Shown here one piece after another: positions 5,698-14,637 of a stretch of 14,869 nucleotides of DNA. Source of the stretch: an uncultured Anaerotignum sp. (lineage in GTDB: Bacteria > Bacillota > Clostridia > Lachnospirales > Anaerotignaceae); NCBI RefSeq assembly GCF_934277605.1, contig NZ_CAKQVD010000046.1:1-14869 (forward strand). The letters run 5' to 3'. Numbering within the stretch: the first letter of the stretch is position 1; each line of letters starts with the position of its first letter. A model generated the notes under the pieces. The model ran no database searches. It was not told where the DNA came from and saw nothing but the letters and a program-made list of their open reading frames with translations. The translations under genes and the position numbers were made by a program.

Positions 5698-8600
5698 AAC
5701 CATTGAATTTGACGATTTCCGCTATTGGTCCCTTTGCGGAAAAAACGGAGATTTCCTTTGAAAAGCTTGGCACTCAAGGGCTTTTTCTCATCAGTGGCGA
5801 TACGGGTGCAGGCAAGACCACCCTGTTTGACAGCATTTGCTTTGCTTTGTTTGGGGAGGCAAGCGGTTCCAACCGTGGCGTTGACAGTATGCGGAGTGAT
5901 TTTGCTCTGCCGCAGACAAAAAGCTTTGTGGAGTTTGTGTTTTCGCACCAAGGAAAGCGGTATCGTGTTGTGAGAAATCCTGCGTATCAGCGTCCCAAGC
6001 TGCGCAGTGAGGGGATGACAACGGAAGGAGCGGATGCCGCACTTTATCAGGAGATGAATGCAGAAAGGGCAACCTTGGCAACCGGCTTTACACAGGTAAA
6101 AAATGAAATTGAGGCACTCTTGGGCGTGGATGCAAAGCAGTTTAAGCAAATTTGCATGATTGCGCAAGGGGAATTTTTGAAATTGCTTTATGCAGACAGC
6201 AATGAGCGTGGAACGATTTTCCGAAAGGTTTTCCATACTGACCTTTATGCCGCATTCCAAAGAAGCTTGAAGGAGGCGGAACGGGAAAAACGAATTGCCA
6301 TGGAGGACAGCGAAAAACGGCTGTTGGGTTATTTTGGCGAAATGACAGGTCAGGCTTTAGAGAGGGAATCGCTTTATCGTGGAGAGGAGCTGCTTTCGGA
6401 GCAGGAACAGAGCCTTCAGCTTATGGAACAGAATTTGCAGGATGCGGATACGGTGCTGATAAGGCTGGATAAGCAAATCAGCCAACTGGAGCATGCCATC
6501 AGCGAGGGAGAGGAAACAGAAAGGCTTTTTGCGAAAGCGGCGGCGGCACGCAAGGAATTGGAGACAAAGACCGCATTGCTTTCCGAAAAGCAGGCGGAGA
6601 CAGAACGGCTGAAAAAGCAGAGAGCGGCTCTCGATTTTGTTCTCCCCTTGGAGCAGGCTTGGAAAACGGCGCAAGAATCCGAGAGGGGCTGGCAAAAGGC
6701 ATATGCCGAAAATGAAGCAAAACAAAAACAGGCAGAGGAACGGCTTTTGCTTTTACAGCAGGAAAAACAAACCTTGGATGAAGAAAAACCGAAGGTGGAG
6801 GAAAAGCGAAATCTTCTGCGCAAGCTGAAGGAGGATGCGAAGCGGTATCAGCAGAAGGAAGCAGCGGAGCAGGAATTGAAAATTCTTTCCGAGCGGAAGA
6901 AAGCGGCAGAAGGCGATATTTCAAGCAGACAGGAAGGCTTGGAAGAACAGAAAAAAGAGCTTGCACAGTGGCAGGAGATGCTTTTTGCACAGGAAAAGCT
7001 GCTGTTGGAAATCAAAGCGCAGGAGCAATTCATTTTGGGCAAGCAGGAATATATTGAAACGATTGCAGCGCTTTTGGAGCAAAAGGAAAGCATTGCAAAG
7101 CAGGAGCAGGAGCTGAACAGCTTACAGGAGGCCTATCTGAAGGCAGAAGGCGCATGGCAAAAGGCAAAGCAGGAGGCGGCCTTGGCAGAAACACTGTATC
7201 TGCGGGAGCAGGCGGGCTTTTTGGCAGAGGCATTGGCAGAGGGAGCCCCTTGCCCTGTTTGCGGCGCAACCCATCATCCGCAGAAGGCAAGCCTGACGGA
7301 AAATGCCATTACACAGGAGGAATGGAAGGAGAAAAAGCAGAAGGAGGAAGCAACGAACCGAAAGCTACAGGCAGTATCCGAAAAAGCGAAGGTTGCGAAG
7401 GAAAAGCTGCTTTCCATGCAGGAGCTGTTCTCAAGCGGCTGTGAAAAGCTTGCACTTTCCGCAGATGCTTTGCAGGCGGAGGCAGAAGCGGCAGAGGCAG
7501 CACTTTTGCAGGAAAAAGCCGTATTGCTTGCACAGCGGAAAAGGATAGACGAAACAGATGCCTTGCGTCCGGAAAAAGAAAAGCTGAAGGAGCGCATAGA
7601 GAAAAATGAAGGCGACTTGAAAAGGCTGCAAACGGTTTTGGAGGAAAGAAGCATTGCCTTACAGCAGAAGAAAGGCGAATACAGCCTTTTGCAAGCGCAG
7701 CTTGGGGATAGGACTGCCGCAGAGCTGAACGAGAAATGCAATGCTTTACAGGAGGCGCTTTCTCAGGCGGAAGAGAAGGAGTCTCGTTTGCTGGAAAATC
7801 TGCAAAGCACAAGAGAGAAGAAGGAGCGTTTTCTTGCCTTGTGCATGCAAGCCAAGGCAGAGGAGCAAACAGCGGCACAGGCAGAGCAAAGGGCGGAGCA
7901 GGCGTTTTTTGCTGTTTTGCGGGAAAAGCAATTCTCCAGCCAAGCGGATTATGCACAGCATTTGTCGGAGCGTGCGGCATTGGAGCAGGCAGAAGAAGAA
8001 AATCGGCAGTTCTTTACGGATTTGGCTATGTGCAGACAAACAGCAGAAATGCTTGCGGAAAGCTGTGCAAATAAGCAACGGCAGGATATTCCTTTGCTTG
8101 AGGAAAACGTGAAAACGCTTTTGCAGGAGAGAAAAACAAAAAAACAAGTGGCGAATTATGCAAGAACACAGGCTGCCGTTTTGAAAAATCTTCTGCAAAA
8201 TGCCAAAAAGGAATGGCGGGAGAAGGAGAAAGCAGAGCAGGAATATCTTCCGATACAGGAGCTTTCCAAAACTGCAAACGGAGAGCTGCAGGGCAAGGAG
8301 AAAATCGCCTTTGAACAATTTGTGCAGGGCTTTTATTTCCGAAAAATATTGCAGGCGGCGAACCTTCGCTTTCAGGATATGACCGAAGGCAGATATCTGC
8401 TGCTTCATGCACAGCAGGCGACAAATAAGCGTTCACAGGCAGGCTTGGAGCTGGAGGTGCTTGACCACTACACCGGGAAAAGCCGCTCGGTGCGTTCTCT
8501 TTCCGGCGGCGAGGCATTCAAGGCATCTCTTTCCTTGGCATTGGGGCTTTCCGATGTCATTCAGGCACATGCAGGCGGTGTCCGCATAGATGCCATGTTT

Positions 8601-8789
8601 ATTGATGAGGGCTTTGGCTCCTTAGATGAGCAGTCCAGAGAGCAGGCGGTGCAGGTTTTGCAAAAGCTTTCCTATGGAAATCGTTTGGTGGGTATCATTT
8701 CCCATGTTTCCGAGCTAAAGGAAAACATTGATAAAAAAATCATTGTGAAAAAGGGCAGTGCGGGCAGCAGCATTGCTTGGCAGGAATAA
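5694..8789 (+). CDS. sbcC: Nuclease SbcCD subunit C (Rad50/SMC-like ATPase)
   Basis: ATPase and DNA-tethering subunit that controls access of DNA to SbcD. The 1031-residue protein has the Rad50 layout. The N-terminal ATPase half has Walker A GDTGAGKT at 35-42, followed by the Q-loop region (CMIAQGEFLKLL). Long Glu/Lys/Gln-rich coiled coils span roughly 190-515 and 530-880. Between them is the zinc hook CPVC at 520-523, close to the middle as expected. The C-terminal half has the ABC signature SLSGGE at 935-940 and Walker B/D-loop FIDEGFGSLD at 969-978, then the switch His in ISHVSEL. The start at 5694, inside the sbcD stop (ATGA), is preferred to an in-frame ATG at 5670. A strong bidirectional terminator follows 3 bases after the stop. 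Confidence 0.96.
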   Translation: MKPLNLTISAIGPFAEKTEISFEKLGTQGLFLISGDTGAGKTTLFDSICFALFGEASGSNRGVDSMRSDFALPQTKSFVEFVFSHQGKRYRVVRNPAYQRPKLRSEGMTTEGADAALYQEMNAERATLATGFTQVKNEIEALLGVDAKQFKQICMIAQGEFLKLLYADSNERGTIFRKVFHTDLYAAFQRSLKEAEREKRIAMEDSEKRLLGYFGEMTGQALERESLYRGEELLSEQEQSLQLMEQNLQDADTVLIRLDKQISQLEHAISEGEETERLFAKAAAARKELETKTALLSEKQAETERLKKQRAALDFVLPLEQAWKTAQESERGWQKAYAENEAKQKQAEERLLLLQQEKQTLDEEKPKVEEKRNLLRKLKEDAKRYQQKEAAEQELKILSERKKAAEGDISSRQEGLEEQKKELAQWQEMLFAQEKLLLEIKAQEQFILGKQEYIETIAALLEQKESIAKQEQELNSLQEAYLKAEGAWQKAKQEAALAETLYLREQAGFLAEALAEGAPCPVCGATHHPQKASLTENAITQEEWKEKKQKEEATNRKLQAVSEKAKVAKEKLLSMQELFSSGCEKLALSADALQAEAEAAEAALLQEKAVLLAQRKRIDETDALRPEKEKLKERIEKNEGDLKRLQTVLEERSIALQQKKGEYSLLQAQLGDRTAAELNEKCNALQEALSQAEEKESRLLENLQSTREKKERFLALCMQAKAEEQTAAQAEQRAEQAFFAVLREKQFSSQADYAQHLSERAALEQAEEENRQFFTDLAMCRQTAEMLAESCANKQRQDIPLLEENVKTLLQERKTKKQVANYARTQAAVLKNLLQNAKKEWREKEKAEQEYLPIQELSKTANGELQGKEKIAFEQFVQGFYFRKILQAANLRFQDMTEGRYLLLHAQQATNKRSQAGLELEVLDHYTGKSRSVRSLSGGEAFKASLSLALGLSDVIQAHAGGVRIDAMFIDEGFGSLDEQSREQAVQVLQKLSYGNRLVGIISHVSELKENIDKKIIVKKGSAGSSIAWQE

Positions 8790-8792
8790 AAG

Positions 8793-8843
8793 AAAAGGCT
8801 TCATGGAATCTCAAAGGCAGAGAGAAACCATGAAGCCTTTTTT
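8793..8843. terminator. Bidirectional terminator between convergent sbcC and the YoaK-family gene
   Basis: AAAAGGCTTCATGG (8793-8806) and CCATGAAGCCTTTT (8828-8841) form a perfect 14-bp stem with a 21-base loop. It ends in a T-run on the plus strand (8838-8843). Read on the minus strand it ends in TTTTCTTTTATT. The stop codon of the minus-strand gene (8842-8844) abuts the stem, so one element serves both genes. Confidence 0.92.
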
Positions 8844-9519
8844 ATTCTTCAACATGCTCGATGGAAAGCAATGCACAGACCAAAAGCAAAAGCAGATTGC
8901 AATAAACCACGGTGGTACTGCCGAAATGCTGTGTAACCAAAGCACCACAGCCTGCACCGAAAATGAAAAAGATAATTACGCCGTAATAATGCAGGCTTTT
9001 GTTGCGCAGTTCCTTATCCTTGCTTTGCACAAAGCGGAACAAAAGCTCTGTGCCGCTGCGCAGATTGCCGGTACACATCGTAGAGGCATAGGGCAGGCCA
9101 TGCACCTTACGGAAGCTTTGCGCCTGCATGGAGCAAACGAAGGAAACAAGGATATTTGCAACCAAATCATTTGTTTCCCCGAAGGGCAGCCATGCTACAA
9201 TGGAGAGCATCGCAATTTCAAACAGCAGAACAATTTGCCGCCAATGCACCTTTGGCAAGGGAGAAAAGAATTTTTTTATCCATTCATCAATAAAAACCCC
9301 CAGCACGAAGGCAAGCACAGGGATGAAATAGGACACCGCCGACAGCCATTCGCCCTCTGCCATGTGCAGACCAAACAGGACAATATTCCCTGTTTGTGCA
9401 TTTGCGAAAACGTGTCCTCTGGCAACGTATGTATAGGCATCCAGAGAACCGCCGACAACCGCAAGCAAAACGGCAATCAGGAAGGTATCCGACATTTGTC
9501 GTTTGGAATATATCATCAT
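8842..9519 (-). CDS. YoaK/DUF1275 family integral membrane protein
   Basis: Small multi-pass membrane protein of unknown function. The 225-residue sequence has about six hydrophobic segments (approximately 12-32, 44-52, 61-78, 94-112, 118-133, 180-220). The family hallmarks are GGSLDAYTYVARGHVFANAQ followed by TGN (23-45), repeated in weaker form as ASTMCTGNLRSGTE (145-158), which suggests an internal duplication with two TGN-type sites. The first of two adjacent ATGs is chosen because AGAGG lies 6 bases upstream of it. It begins 18 bases after the comM stop with no room for a promoter, so it is probably the second gene of a comM operon. No transport or binding substrate can be read from the sequence. 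Confidence 0.85.
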   Translation of the reverse strand: MMIYSKRQMSDTFLIAVLLAVVGGSLDAYTYVARGHVFANAQTGNIVLFGLHMAEGEWLSAVSYFIPVLAFVLGVFIDEWIKKFFSPLPKVHWRQIVLLFEIAMLSIVAWLPFGETNDLVANILVSFVCSMQAQSFRKVHGLPYASTMCTGNLRSGTELLFRFVQSKDKELRNKSLHYYGVIIFFIFGAGCGALVTQHFGSTTVVYCNLLLLLVCALLSIEHVEE

Positions 9520-9537
9520 TTTGAACCTCTTTATCTT

Positions 9538-11073
9538 TTAAAGTAAATATTTTCTGTCAAGAGAACGATATTGCAAAACCTCTAACAGATGCTTTAGTGT
9601 AATTTGTTCTTCTCCTGCCAAATCGGCAGTGGTACGGGCCAGCTTTAAAATTTTATGATAGGCTCTGGCACTTAGCTCCATTCGTTCAAAGGCCGTCCGC
9701 AAAACCTCTTTATCCTTTGGCAGCAAAGGGCAGTATTTTTCAATCTGCGCAGCATTCATCTGTGCATTAAAGAAAATACCCTCATTCTTGAAACGCTCTA
9801 ACTGAAGCTTATGCGCACGCACCACACGCTCCTTGATTGCAGCAGAGGATTCCGCAGGTGTTGTGTTATCCAAATCCTCATAGGCAACGGGAGGCATTTC
9901 TACCATTAAATCAATACGGTCTAAGAGAGGGCCGCTGATTTTCCTGTGATATTTCATAATTTCATTTGCGGAGCAATGGCATTTTTCGCTGTTGCCGAGA
10001 TACCCGCAGGGGCAGGGGTTCATTGCTGCCGTCAGCATGAAATCGGAGGGGAAGGTCAGTGTTCCGTTGACACGGGCAATGGTTACCTTTCCGTCCTCCA
10101 AGGGCTGTCGCATAACCTCCAAGGCGTTTCGCTGAAATTCCGGCAATTCATCCAGAAAAAGCACGCCATGATGTGCCAAGGAGATTTCTCCCGGACGGGG
10201 AATCCTTCCGCCGCCCGTCAGCGCAGAGGCAGAGATGGTGTGATGGGGAGAGCGGAACGGTCTTGTTTTAACCAGAGAGTTCTTCTCCTTCAAAAGACCT
10301 GCAACGCTGTAAATTTTTGTGATTTCAATGCTTTCCTCAAAGCTTAAATCCGGAAGTATGGTAGGCAGACGCTTCGCCAGCATGGTTTTTCCTGAACCGG
10401 GCGGCCCGATGAGGAGGATGTTATGACCGCCGGCGGCGGCAATTTCCATGGCCCGCTTTGCATTTTCCTGCCCTTTCACATGGGAAAAATCCAAATCCTG
10501 CAGGGTATCGGTATTCTCTGAATCAAAGGCGGTGTATCCCTTTCGGAAGGGCGTAATCTGTGTGCCGCCAGAAAGGTGCGCAACGATTTGCTTTACGGAA
10601 TGAACCGGATAGACTGTCATTCCCTCCACCAATGCGGCCTCCTCCGCATTTTCCGCAGGAACAAAGCAAATTGTAATACCACGGCGATATGCGTCGTACA
10701 TCATGGGCAAAACGCCGTTGACGGGACGCACAGAGCCATCCAGAGAAAGCTCTCCCGTGATGATGGCATCCTCCGCCTGCTGTGCGGAAAAAAGATTGCA
10801 GGCGGATAAAATCCCCAGAGCAATCGGCAAATCAAAGGAAGCCCCTTCTTTTTTTGTATCGGCGGGAGCCAGATTCACAGTGATTCGCTTGACGGGAAAT
10901 GAAAAATTAGAATTGCGGATTGCGGTGCGCACACGTTCTCGGGATTCCTTTACGGCAGAATCCGGCAGGCCGACAATATCAAAGGCGGGCAGACCGTTGC
11001 TCAAGTCTACCTCGACCTCCACAGGATAGCTGTCAATCCCAAGCAGTGCGGCTGAGTTTATAATAGAAAGCAT
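9538..11073 (-). CDS. comM: ComM/YifB family Mg-chelatase-like AAA+ ATPase
   Basis: In Gram-negative bacteria ComM is a hexameric helicase that promotes branch migration when incoming DNA integrates during transformation; the role in clostridia is less clear. The 511-residue length matches the family. Residues 1-165 form the Lon-protease-like N-terminal domain (LPAFDIVGLPDSAVKESRER). The AAA+ core has Walker A GPPGSGKT (223-230), Walker B VLFLDE (304-309), the four-Cys insert CPC...CHC (354-367) and the sensor Arg of LLDRID (386). The C-terminal Mg-chelatase domain includes ARAYHKILKLARTTADL. The start at 11073 is set by AGAGG 7 bases upstream and by the promoter at 11105-11133, whose -10 box overlaps the longer in-frame start at 11109. 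It is transcribed divergently from dprA. Confidence 0.94.
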   Translation of the reverse strand: MLSIINSAALLGIDSYPVEVEVDLSNGLPAFDIVGLPDSAVKESRERVRTAIRNSNFSFPVKRITVNLAPADTKKEGASFDLPIALGILSACNLFSAQQAEDAIITGELSLDGSVRPVNGVLPMMYDAYRRGITICFVPAENAEEAALVEGMTVYPVHSVKQIVAHLSGGTQITPFRKGYTAFDSENTDTLQDLDFSHVKGQENAKRAMEIAAAGGHNILLIGPPGSGKTMLAKRLPTILPDLSFEESIEITKIYSVAGLLKEKNSLVKTRPFRSPHHTISASALTGGGRIPRPGEISLAHHGVLFLDELPEFQRNALEVMRQPLEDGKVTIARVNGTLTFPSDFMLTAAMNPCPCGYLGNSEKCHCSANEIMKYHRKISGPLLDRIDLMVEMPPVAYEDLDNTTPAESSAAIKERVVRAHKLQLERFKNEGIFFNAQMNAAQIEKYCPLLPKDKEVLRTAFERMELSARAYHKILKLARTTADLAGEEQITLKHLLEVLQYRSLDRKYLL

Positions 11074-11104
11074 TTCATAGCCTCTTTTCTTTACAGTTTT
11101 TATC

Positions 11105-11133
11105 ATCATAACAATTTTTCACAAAAATTTCAA
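11105..11133 (-). promoter_or_regulatory. Extended -10 promoter of comM
   Basis: On the minus strand, TTGAAA (11128-11133), a 17-base spacer ending in TGT, and TATGAT (11105-11110). The transcript would start near 11098, about 25 nt before the comM ATG at 11073. The 71 bases from here to the dprA promoter are AT-rich and show no other convincing site. Confidence 0.75.
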
Positions 11134-11204
11134 TCAGATGGTAAAAATACAACCATAATATACACTATAATTGCTGAAATTGTAGGGTTTAAAAAAATTT
11201 ACTA

Positions 11205-11233
11205 TTGAATTTTGAAAAAAAAGCATTTATAGT
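11205..11233 (+). promoter_or_regulatory. Promoter of dprA-topA
   Basis: TTGAAT (11205-11210), a 17-base spacer and TATAGT (11228-11233). The start would be near 11240, about 29 nt before the dprA ATG. It faces away from the comM promoter. Confidence 0.6.
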
Positions 11234-11268
11234 ATAGGGCATAACTCGGAAGGGGAAGGAGTGTTCGT

Positions 11269-12363
11269 ATGGAAGAATATTATCTGATGTGGCTGACACG
11301 AATTGACGGCATTGGCTTTCAAAGAGCCCATCGTTTGCTCGAACACTTCGGCAGTGCAGAGGCCATTTGGAAGGCAGAGCCCTCTGCAATCCGCAAGTCT
11401 GCAATTTTGGGAGAAAAAATGACAGAACTGCTCCTTTCCTCCAGAGATGAAGAACAGTTGAATGATTGGATTATTGAGCTTGAGGAAAAGCAAATTGATT
11501 TTTATTCCTATTGGCATCCCGCCTATCCTCGCTTGCTGAAGGAGATTTATCATCCGCCCTTGGGGATTTATGTGCGTGGGGAATTGCCGGATGATGAAAT
11601 TGATACGGTTGCCATTATCGGTGCAAGAAAATGCTCCCGCTACGGCGCATCGGTTGCCTATGAAATTGCGAAGGACTTAGGCAAAACCAATGTGATTGTT
11701 GTCAGCGGCATGGCAAGGGGAATTGACAGCGAAGGGCATCGGGGGATTTTGGATGGCGGCGGCAAAACAATTGCTGTGCTTGGCTGCGGCGTGGATATCT
11801 GCTATCCATCCGAAAACATGGCTTTGATGGAGCGGATTATCGAAAATGGCTGTGTGCTTTCCGAATTTCCGCCGGGAATGCCTGCTGTGGCAAAAAATTT
11901 CCCCAGCAGAAATCGTATTATTGCAGGCTTAAGCAAAATGGTCATTGTGGTGGAGGCGGGCAAGAAAAGCGGCACACTCATCACAGCAGATATGGCGCTT
12001 GACAGCGGCAGGGATGTTTATGCCGTTCCGGGCAACGTAACCAGTGCCTTAAGCTATGGCACAAATGCCCTCATCAAGCAGGGCTGCCCCATTATCACAG
12101 AGGGCAGTGATATTTTGGTGGCATTGGGCATTGCCTATAAAGAAAATGAAAAGGTAAAATTTCAAATCAAAACAGCAGAAAATATCTCACCTGAGGAAAA
12201 AGAGGTTTTTGATTTGATTGAGGACAGCACTCCGATTCCGGCAGAGACTCTTTGCAGAAGGCTTGGCAGGAATATTCAGGAGGTGCAGTATATCTTGTCT
12301 TTGTTAGAGCTTTCCGGCTATATCGAAAAGATACCGCAGGCGGGCTACATCAGAGCGCATTGA
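11269..12363 (+). CDS. dprA: DNA-processing protein DprA
   Basis: DprA binds single-stranded DNA that enters during transformation and loads RecA onto it; it is also widespread in non-transformable bacteria. The 364-residue protein has an N-terminal helical SAM-like region (TRIDGIGFQRAHRLLEHFGS) and the DprA Rossmann domain, with GARKCSRYG (118-126), SGMARGID (146-153), FPSRNRIIAGLS (211-222) and the conserved KSGTLITA (233-240). A winged-helix domain (about 304-364, IPAETLCRRLG) closes the protein. The ribosome binding site is AAGGAG, 8 bases before the ATG. topA starts 17 bases after the stop, so the two form an operon, as in many Firmicutes. Together with comM next door this is a DNA-uptake and recombination cluster. 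Confidence 0.95.
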   Translation: MEEYYLMWLTRIDGIGFQRAHRLLEHFGSAEAIWKAEPSAIRKSAILGEKMTELLLSSRDEEQLNDWIIELEEKQIDFYSYWHPAYPRLLKEIYHPPLGIYVRGELPDDEIDTVAIIGARKCSRYGASVAYEIAKDLGKTNVIVVSGMARGIDSEGHRGILDGGGKTIAVLGCGVDICYPSENMALMERIIENGCVLSEFPPGMPAVAKNFPSRNRIIAGLSKMVIVVEAGKKSGTLITADMALDSGRDVYAVPGNVTSALSYGTNALIKQGCPIITEGSDILVALGIAYKENEKVKFQIKTAENISPEEKEVFDLIEDSTPIPAETLCRRLGRNIQEVQYILSLLELSGYIEKIPQAGYIRAH

Positions 12364-12380
12364 AAACAGAGGTGAAATGA

Positions 12381-14558
12381 ATGGTGAAAACAGCCACAGC
12401 AGAAAAAAAGCCTGCTGAAAAGAAAACAACAAAAAAGAAAGCATCGGTAAAAAAGGCTGCAAAAACAGGGAAGAAATATCTTGTGATTGTAGAGTCCCCT
12501 GCGAAAGCCGCAACCATCGGTAAATTTTTGGGGAGTAATTATAAAATCGAGGCATCCATGGGGCATGTGCGGGATATGCCGAAAAGCCAAATGGGGATAG
12601 ATTTTGAACATGATTTTGAGCCGAAATATATTACAATTCGTGGGAAGGGGGAGCTTTTAAGCAAGCTGCGCAAGGATGCGAAGGCTGCGGATAAAGTATA
12701 TCTCGCAACTGACCCGGACCGTGAAGGAGAGGCAATTAGCTGGCACCTGCTTCACGCACTCAACTTGGGCGAGGAAAAGCCCATCAGCCGTATTACCTTT
12801 AACGAAATCACAAAGACGGCAGTCAAAAAGTCCATCACAGAGGCAAGAGATATTGATATGGACTTGGTTGATGCACAGCAGGCACGCCGTGTGCTTGATC
12901 GTATGGTAGGCTATACCATCAGTGATTTGCTTTGGAAAAAGGTCAAAAAGGGCTTGAGCGGTGGCCGTGTGCAGTCGGTTGCACTGCGGTTGATTTGCGA
13001 CAGAGAGGGAGAAATCAGAGATTTTATCCCCGAAGAATATTGGACATTGGGTGCAAAGCTGAAGGATGCGGACGGAAAGAGCTTTGAAGCAAAATTCTAC
13101 GGCAAGGGCGATGAAAAGATGGAGCTTGCCAATGAAGCCGAAATGAATACGGTTCTGGAGGGCTTGCAGGGAAAGGATTTCATCATCACAGATGTGAGAA
13201 CAGGCAGCAGACAGAAAAAGCCCGTTGCCCCCTTTACCACAAGCACCATGCAGCAGGAGGCAAGCAAGCATTTGAATATGGCAACACAGAAAACTATGAT
13301 GATTGCGCAGCAGCTTTATGAAGGCGTGACTGTCAAGGGAGAGGGGACTGTCGGTTTGGTTTCCTACATCCGTACAGACTCCTTCCGCATTTCCGATGAA
13401 GCCTATGAAGCGGCAGTTGCATTTATCAACGAAACCTACGGAGAGACATTTGTAAATCCGGAGAGAATCGTTTATAAATCAAAAGGGAAAACGCAGGATG
13501 CACATGAGGCGATTCGCCCGACAAATGTCAGCAGAACGCCTGATAGCATTAAGGATTCTCTTTCTAAGGACCAATATCGTCTCTATAAGCTGATTTGGGA
13601 GCGTTTTGTAGCAAGCCAGATGAGCCCTGCGGTTTATGATACCTTATCGGTAAAGCTTGCGGCAGGGGAGTATACCTTCCGTGCATCCGGCTCCAGACTG
13701 CGCTTTGCCGGCTTCTTGGAGGCCTATAATAAAGGCGAGGAGGAGGATGAAAAGGTTATCCCTAAGCTGACACAGGGAGATGCCTTGCAGGCTGAAAAGC
13801 TTTTGCCCGAGCAGCACTTTACACAGCCCCCTGCAAGATATACGGATGCATCCTTAATTAAGACCTTGGAGGAAATCGGCGTCGGCAGACCTTCTACCTA
13901 TGCGCCTACGCTGACAACCATTCAGGCTCGCCATTATGTGACGAAAGAGGCGAAAAACCTGTTCCCGACAGAATTGGGCGAATTGGTGGATGAAATCATG
14001 AAAAGCTATTTCCCCGATATTGTGGATATTGATTTTACGGCCAATATGGAGGAGCGTCTGGATGACGTCGAGATGGGGAAAGAGGAGTGGAAGCAAATCA
14101 TTCGTGATTTCTATCCCGGCTTTAAGGAAAGCGTGGAAAATGCGGCAGAAAAGCTGGAAAAGGTGGAAATCAAGGATGAGGAAACCGATATCATCTGCGA
14201 GAAGTGCGGCAGAAATATGGTTATTAAATATGGCAGATACGGCAAATTTCTGGCATGCCCCGGTTTTCCCGAGTGCCAAAATGCAAAGCCCTATTTTGAG
14301 GAGGCAGGCGTAAGCTGCCCCGAATGTGGCGGCAAGGTGCTGATTAAGAAAACCAAAAAGGGACGGATTTATTATGGCTGTGAGCATAACGGAGATGGCT
14401 GTGATTTTATGAGCTGGAACAAGCCGACAGGCGAAAAATGCCCCGTGTGCGGCGCATTCCTGGAGGAGAAGGGCAGAAAGAACCCGAAAATCGTCTGCTC
14501 CAATGAAAAATGCGGCTATATGCAGGAGAAGCCTGCGGAGGACGAAGCCGAAGAATAA
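12381..14558 (+). CDS. topA: DNA topoisomerase I (type IA)
   Basis: Relaxes negative supercoils by transient single-strand cleavage through a 5'-phosphotyrosine. The 725-residue protein begins with an unusual Lys/Ala/Thr-rich tail (1-32, 13 Lys). The TOPRIM domain follows (LVIVESPAKAATIGKFL, with catalytic Glu38 and Asp111-x-Asp113-x-Glu115 in TDPDREGEA). The active-site Tyr329 lies in SYIRTDSFR, and VGRPSTYAPT is the conserved motif of the central domain. Three C-terminal four-Cys zinc motifs follow: Cys606/609/626/632, 646/649/667/674 and 687/690/706/711. The start at 12381 has AGAGGTG 6-7 bases upstream; the ATG at 12377 is out of frame. It is the second gene of the dprA operon and is followed by a terminator, then directly by rpsB. 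Confidence 0.96.
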   Translation: MVKTATAEKKPAEKKTTKKKASVKKAAKTGKKYLVIVESPAKAATIGKFLGSNYKIEASMGHVRDMPKSQMGIDFEHDFEPKYITIRGKGELLSKLRKDAKAADKVYLATDPDREGEAISWHLLHALNLGEEKPISRITFNEITKTAVKKSITEARDIDMDLVDAQQARRVLDRMVGYTISDLLWKKVKKGLSGGRVQSVALRLICDREGEIRDFIPEEYWTLGAKLKDADGKSFEAKFYGKGDEKMELANEAEMNTVLEGLQGKDFIITDVRTGSRQKKPVAPFTTSTMQQEASKHLNMATQKTMMIAQQLYEGVTVKGEGTVGLVSYIRTDSFRISDEAYEAAVAFINETYGETFVNPERIVYKSKGKTQDAHEAIRPTNVSRTPDSIKDSLSKDQYRLYKLIWERFVASQMSPAVYDTLSVKLAAGEYTFRASGSRLRFAGFLEAYNKGEEEDEKVIPKLTQGDALQAEKLLPEQHFTQPPARYTDASLIKTLEEIGVGRPSTYAPTLTTIQARHYVTKEAKNLFPTELGELVDEIMKSYFPDIVDIDFTANMEERLDDVEMGKEEWKQIIRDFYPGFKESVENAAEKLEKVEIKDEETDIICEKCGRNMVIKYGRYGKFLACPGFPECQNAKPYFEEAGVSCPECGGKVLIKKTKKGRIYYGCEHNGDGCDFMSWNKPTGEKCPVCGAFLEEKGRKNPKIVCSNEKCGYMQEKPAEDEAEE

Positions 14559-14562
14559 CAGA

Positions 14563-14617
14563 AAAAAACAACCATCCTTCTCTTTTTTAAAAAAATTGAG
14601 AAAAACGGTTGTTTTTT
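14563..14617 (+). terminator. Rho-independent terminator of topA
   Basis: AAAAAACAACC (14563-14573) pairs with GGTTGTTTTTT (14607-14617) as a perfect 11-bp stem. The 33-base loop has an inner TTCTC/GAGAA-type stem around a T/A-rich centre. The 3' arm itself supplies the T-run. The element begins 4 bases after the topA stop. Confidence 0.8.
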
Positions 14618-14637
14618 GGTTTTGGATATGCTATAAT
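14609..14637 (+). promoter_or_regulatory. rpsB promoter (extended -10)
   Basis: TTGTTT (14609-14614), a 17-base spacer ending in TGC, and TATAAT (14632-14637). The -35 box lies inside the 3' arm of the topA terminator. The expected start near 14644 gives a leader of about 108 nt. Confidence 0.75.

Noticed and set aside
4690..5703. 337-codon open frame on the minus strand opposite sbcD
   Set aside because: It lies wholly antisense to sbcD, which has all Mre11 motifs and a strong ribosome binding site. The antisense product is rich in Cys, His, Gln and Leu with no recognisable domain.
7309..7980. 223-codon minus-strand open frame, and similar ones, within sbcC
   Set aside because: The Pro/Ser/Phe-rich products are the expected complement of Glu/Lys/Gln-rich coiled-coil codons, not genes.
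8758..9546. 262-codon open frame on the plus strand opposite the YoaK-family gene
   Set aside because: It starts inside the sbcC 3' end, runs through a strong terminator and has no recognisable domain. The minus-strand frame shows clear DUF1275 motifs and a ribosome binding site.
11074..11109. Longer N-terminus for comM starting at 11109
   Set aside because: The extra 12 residues would overlap the -10 box of the best promoter (11105-11110), and AGAGG is placed for the ATG at 11073, where the conserved family sequence begins.
11150..11175. TATAAT at 11166-11171 as a second dprA promoter
   Set aside because: The -35 position at 16-18 bases upstream is A-rich with no resemblance to TTGACA, and it is about 100 bases from the gene, while a better-placed promoter exists at 11205-11233.
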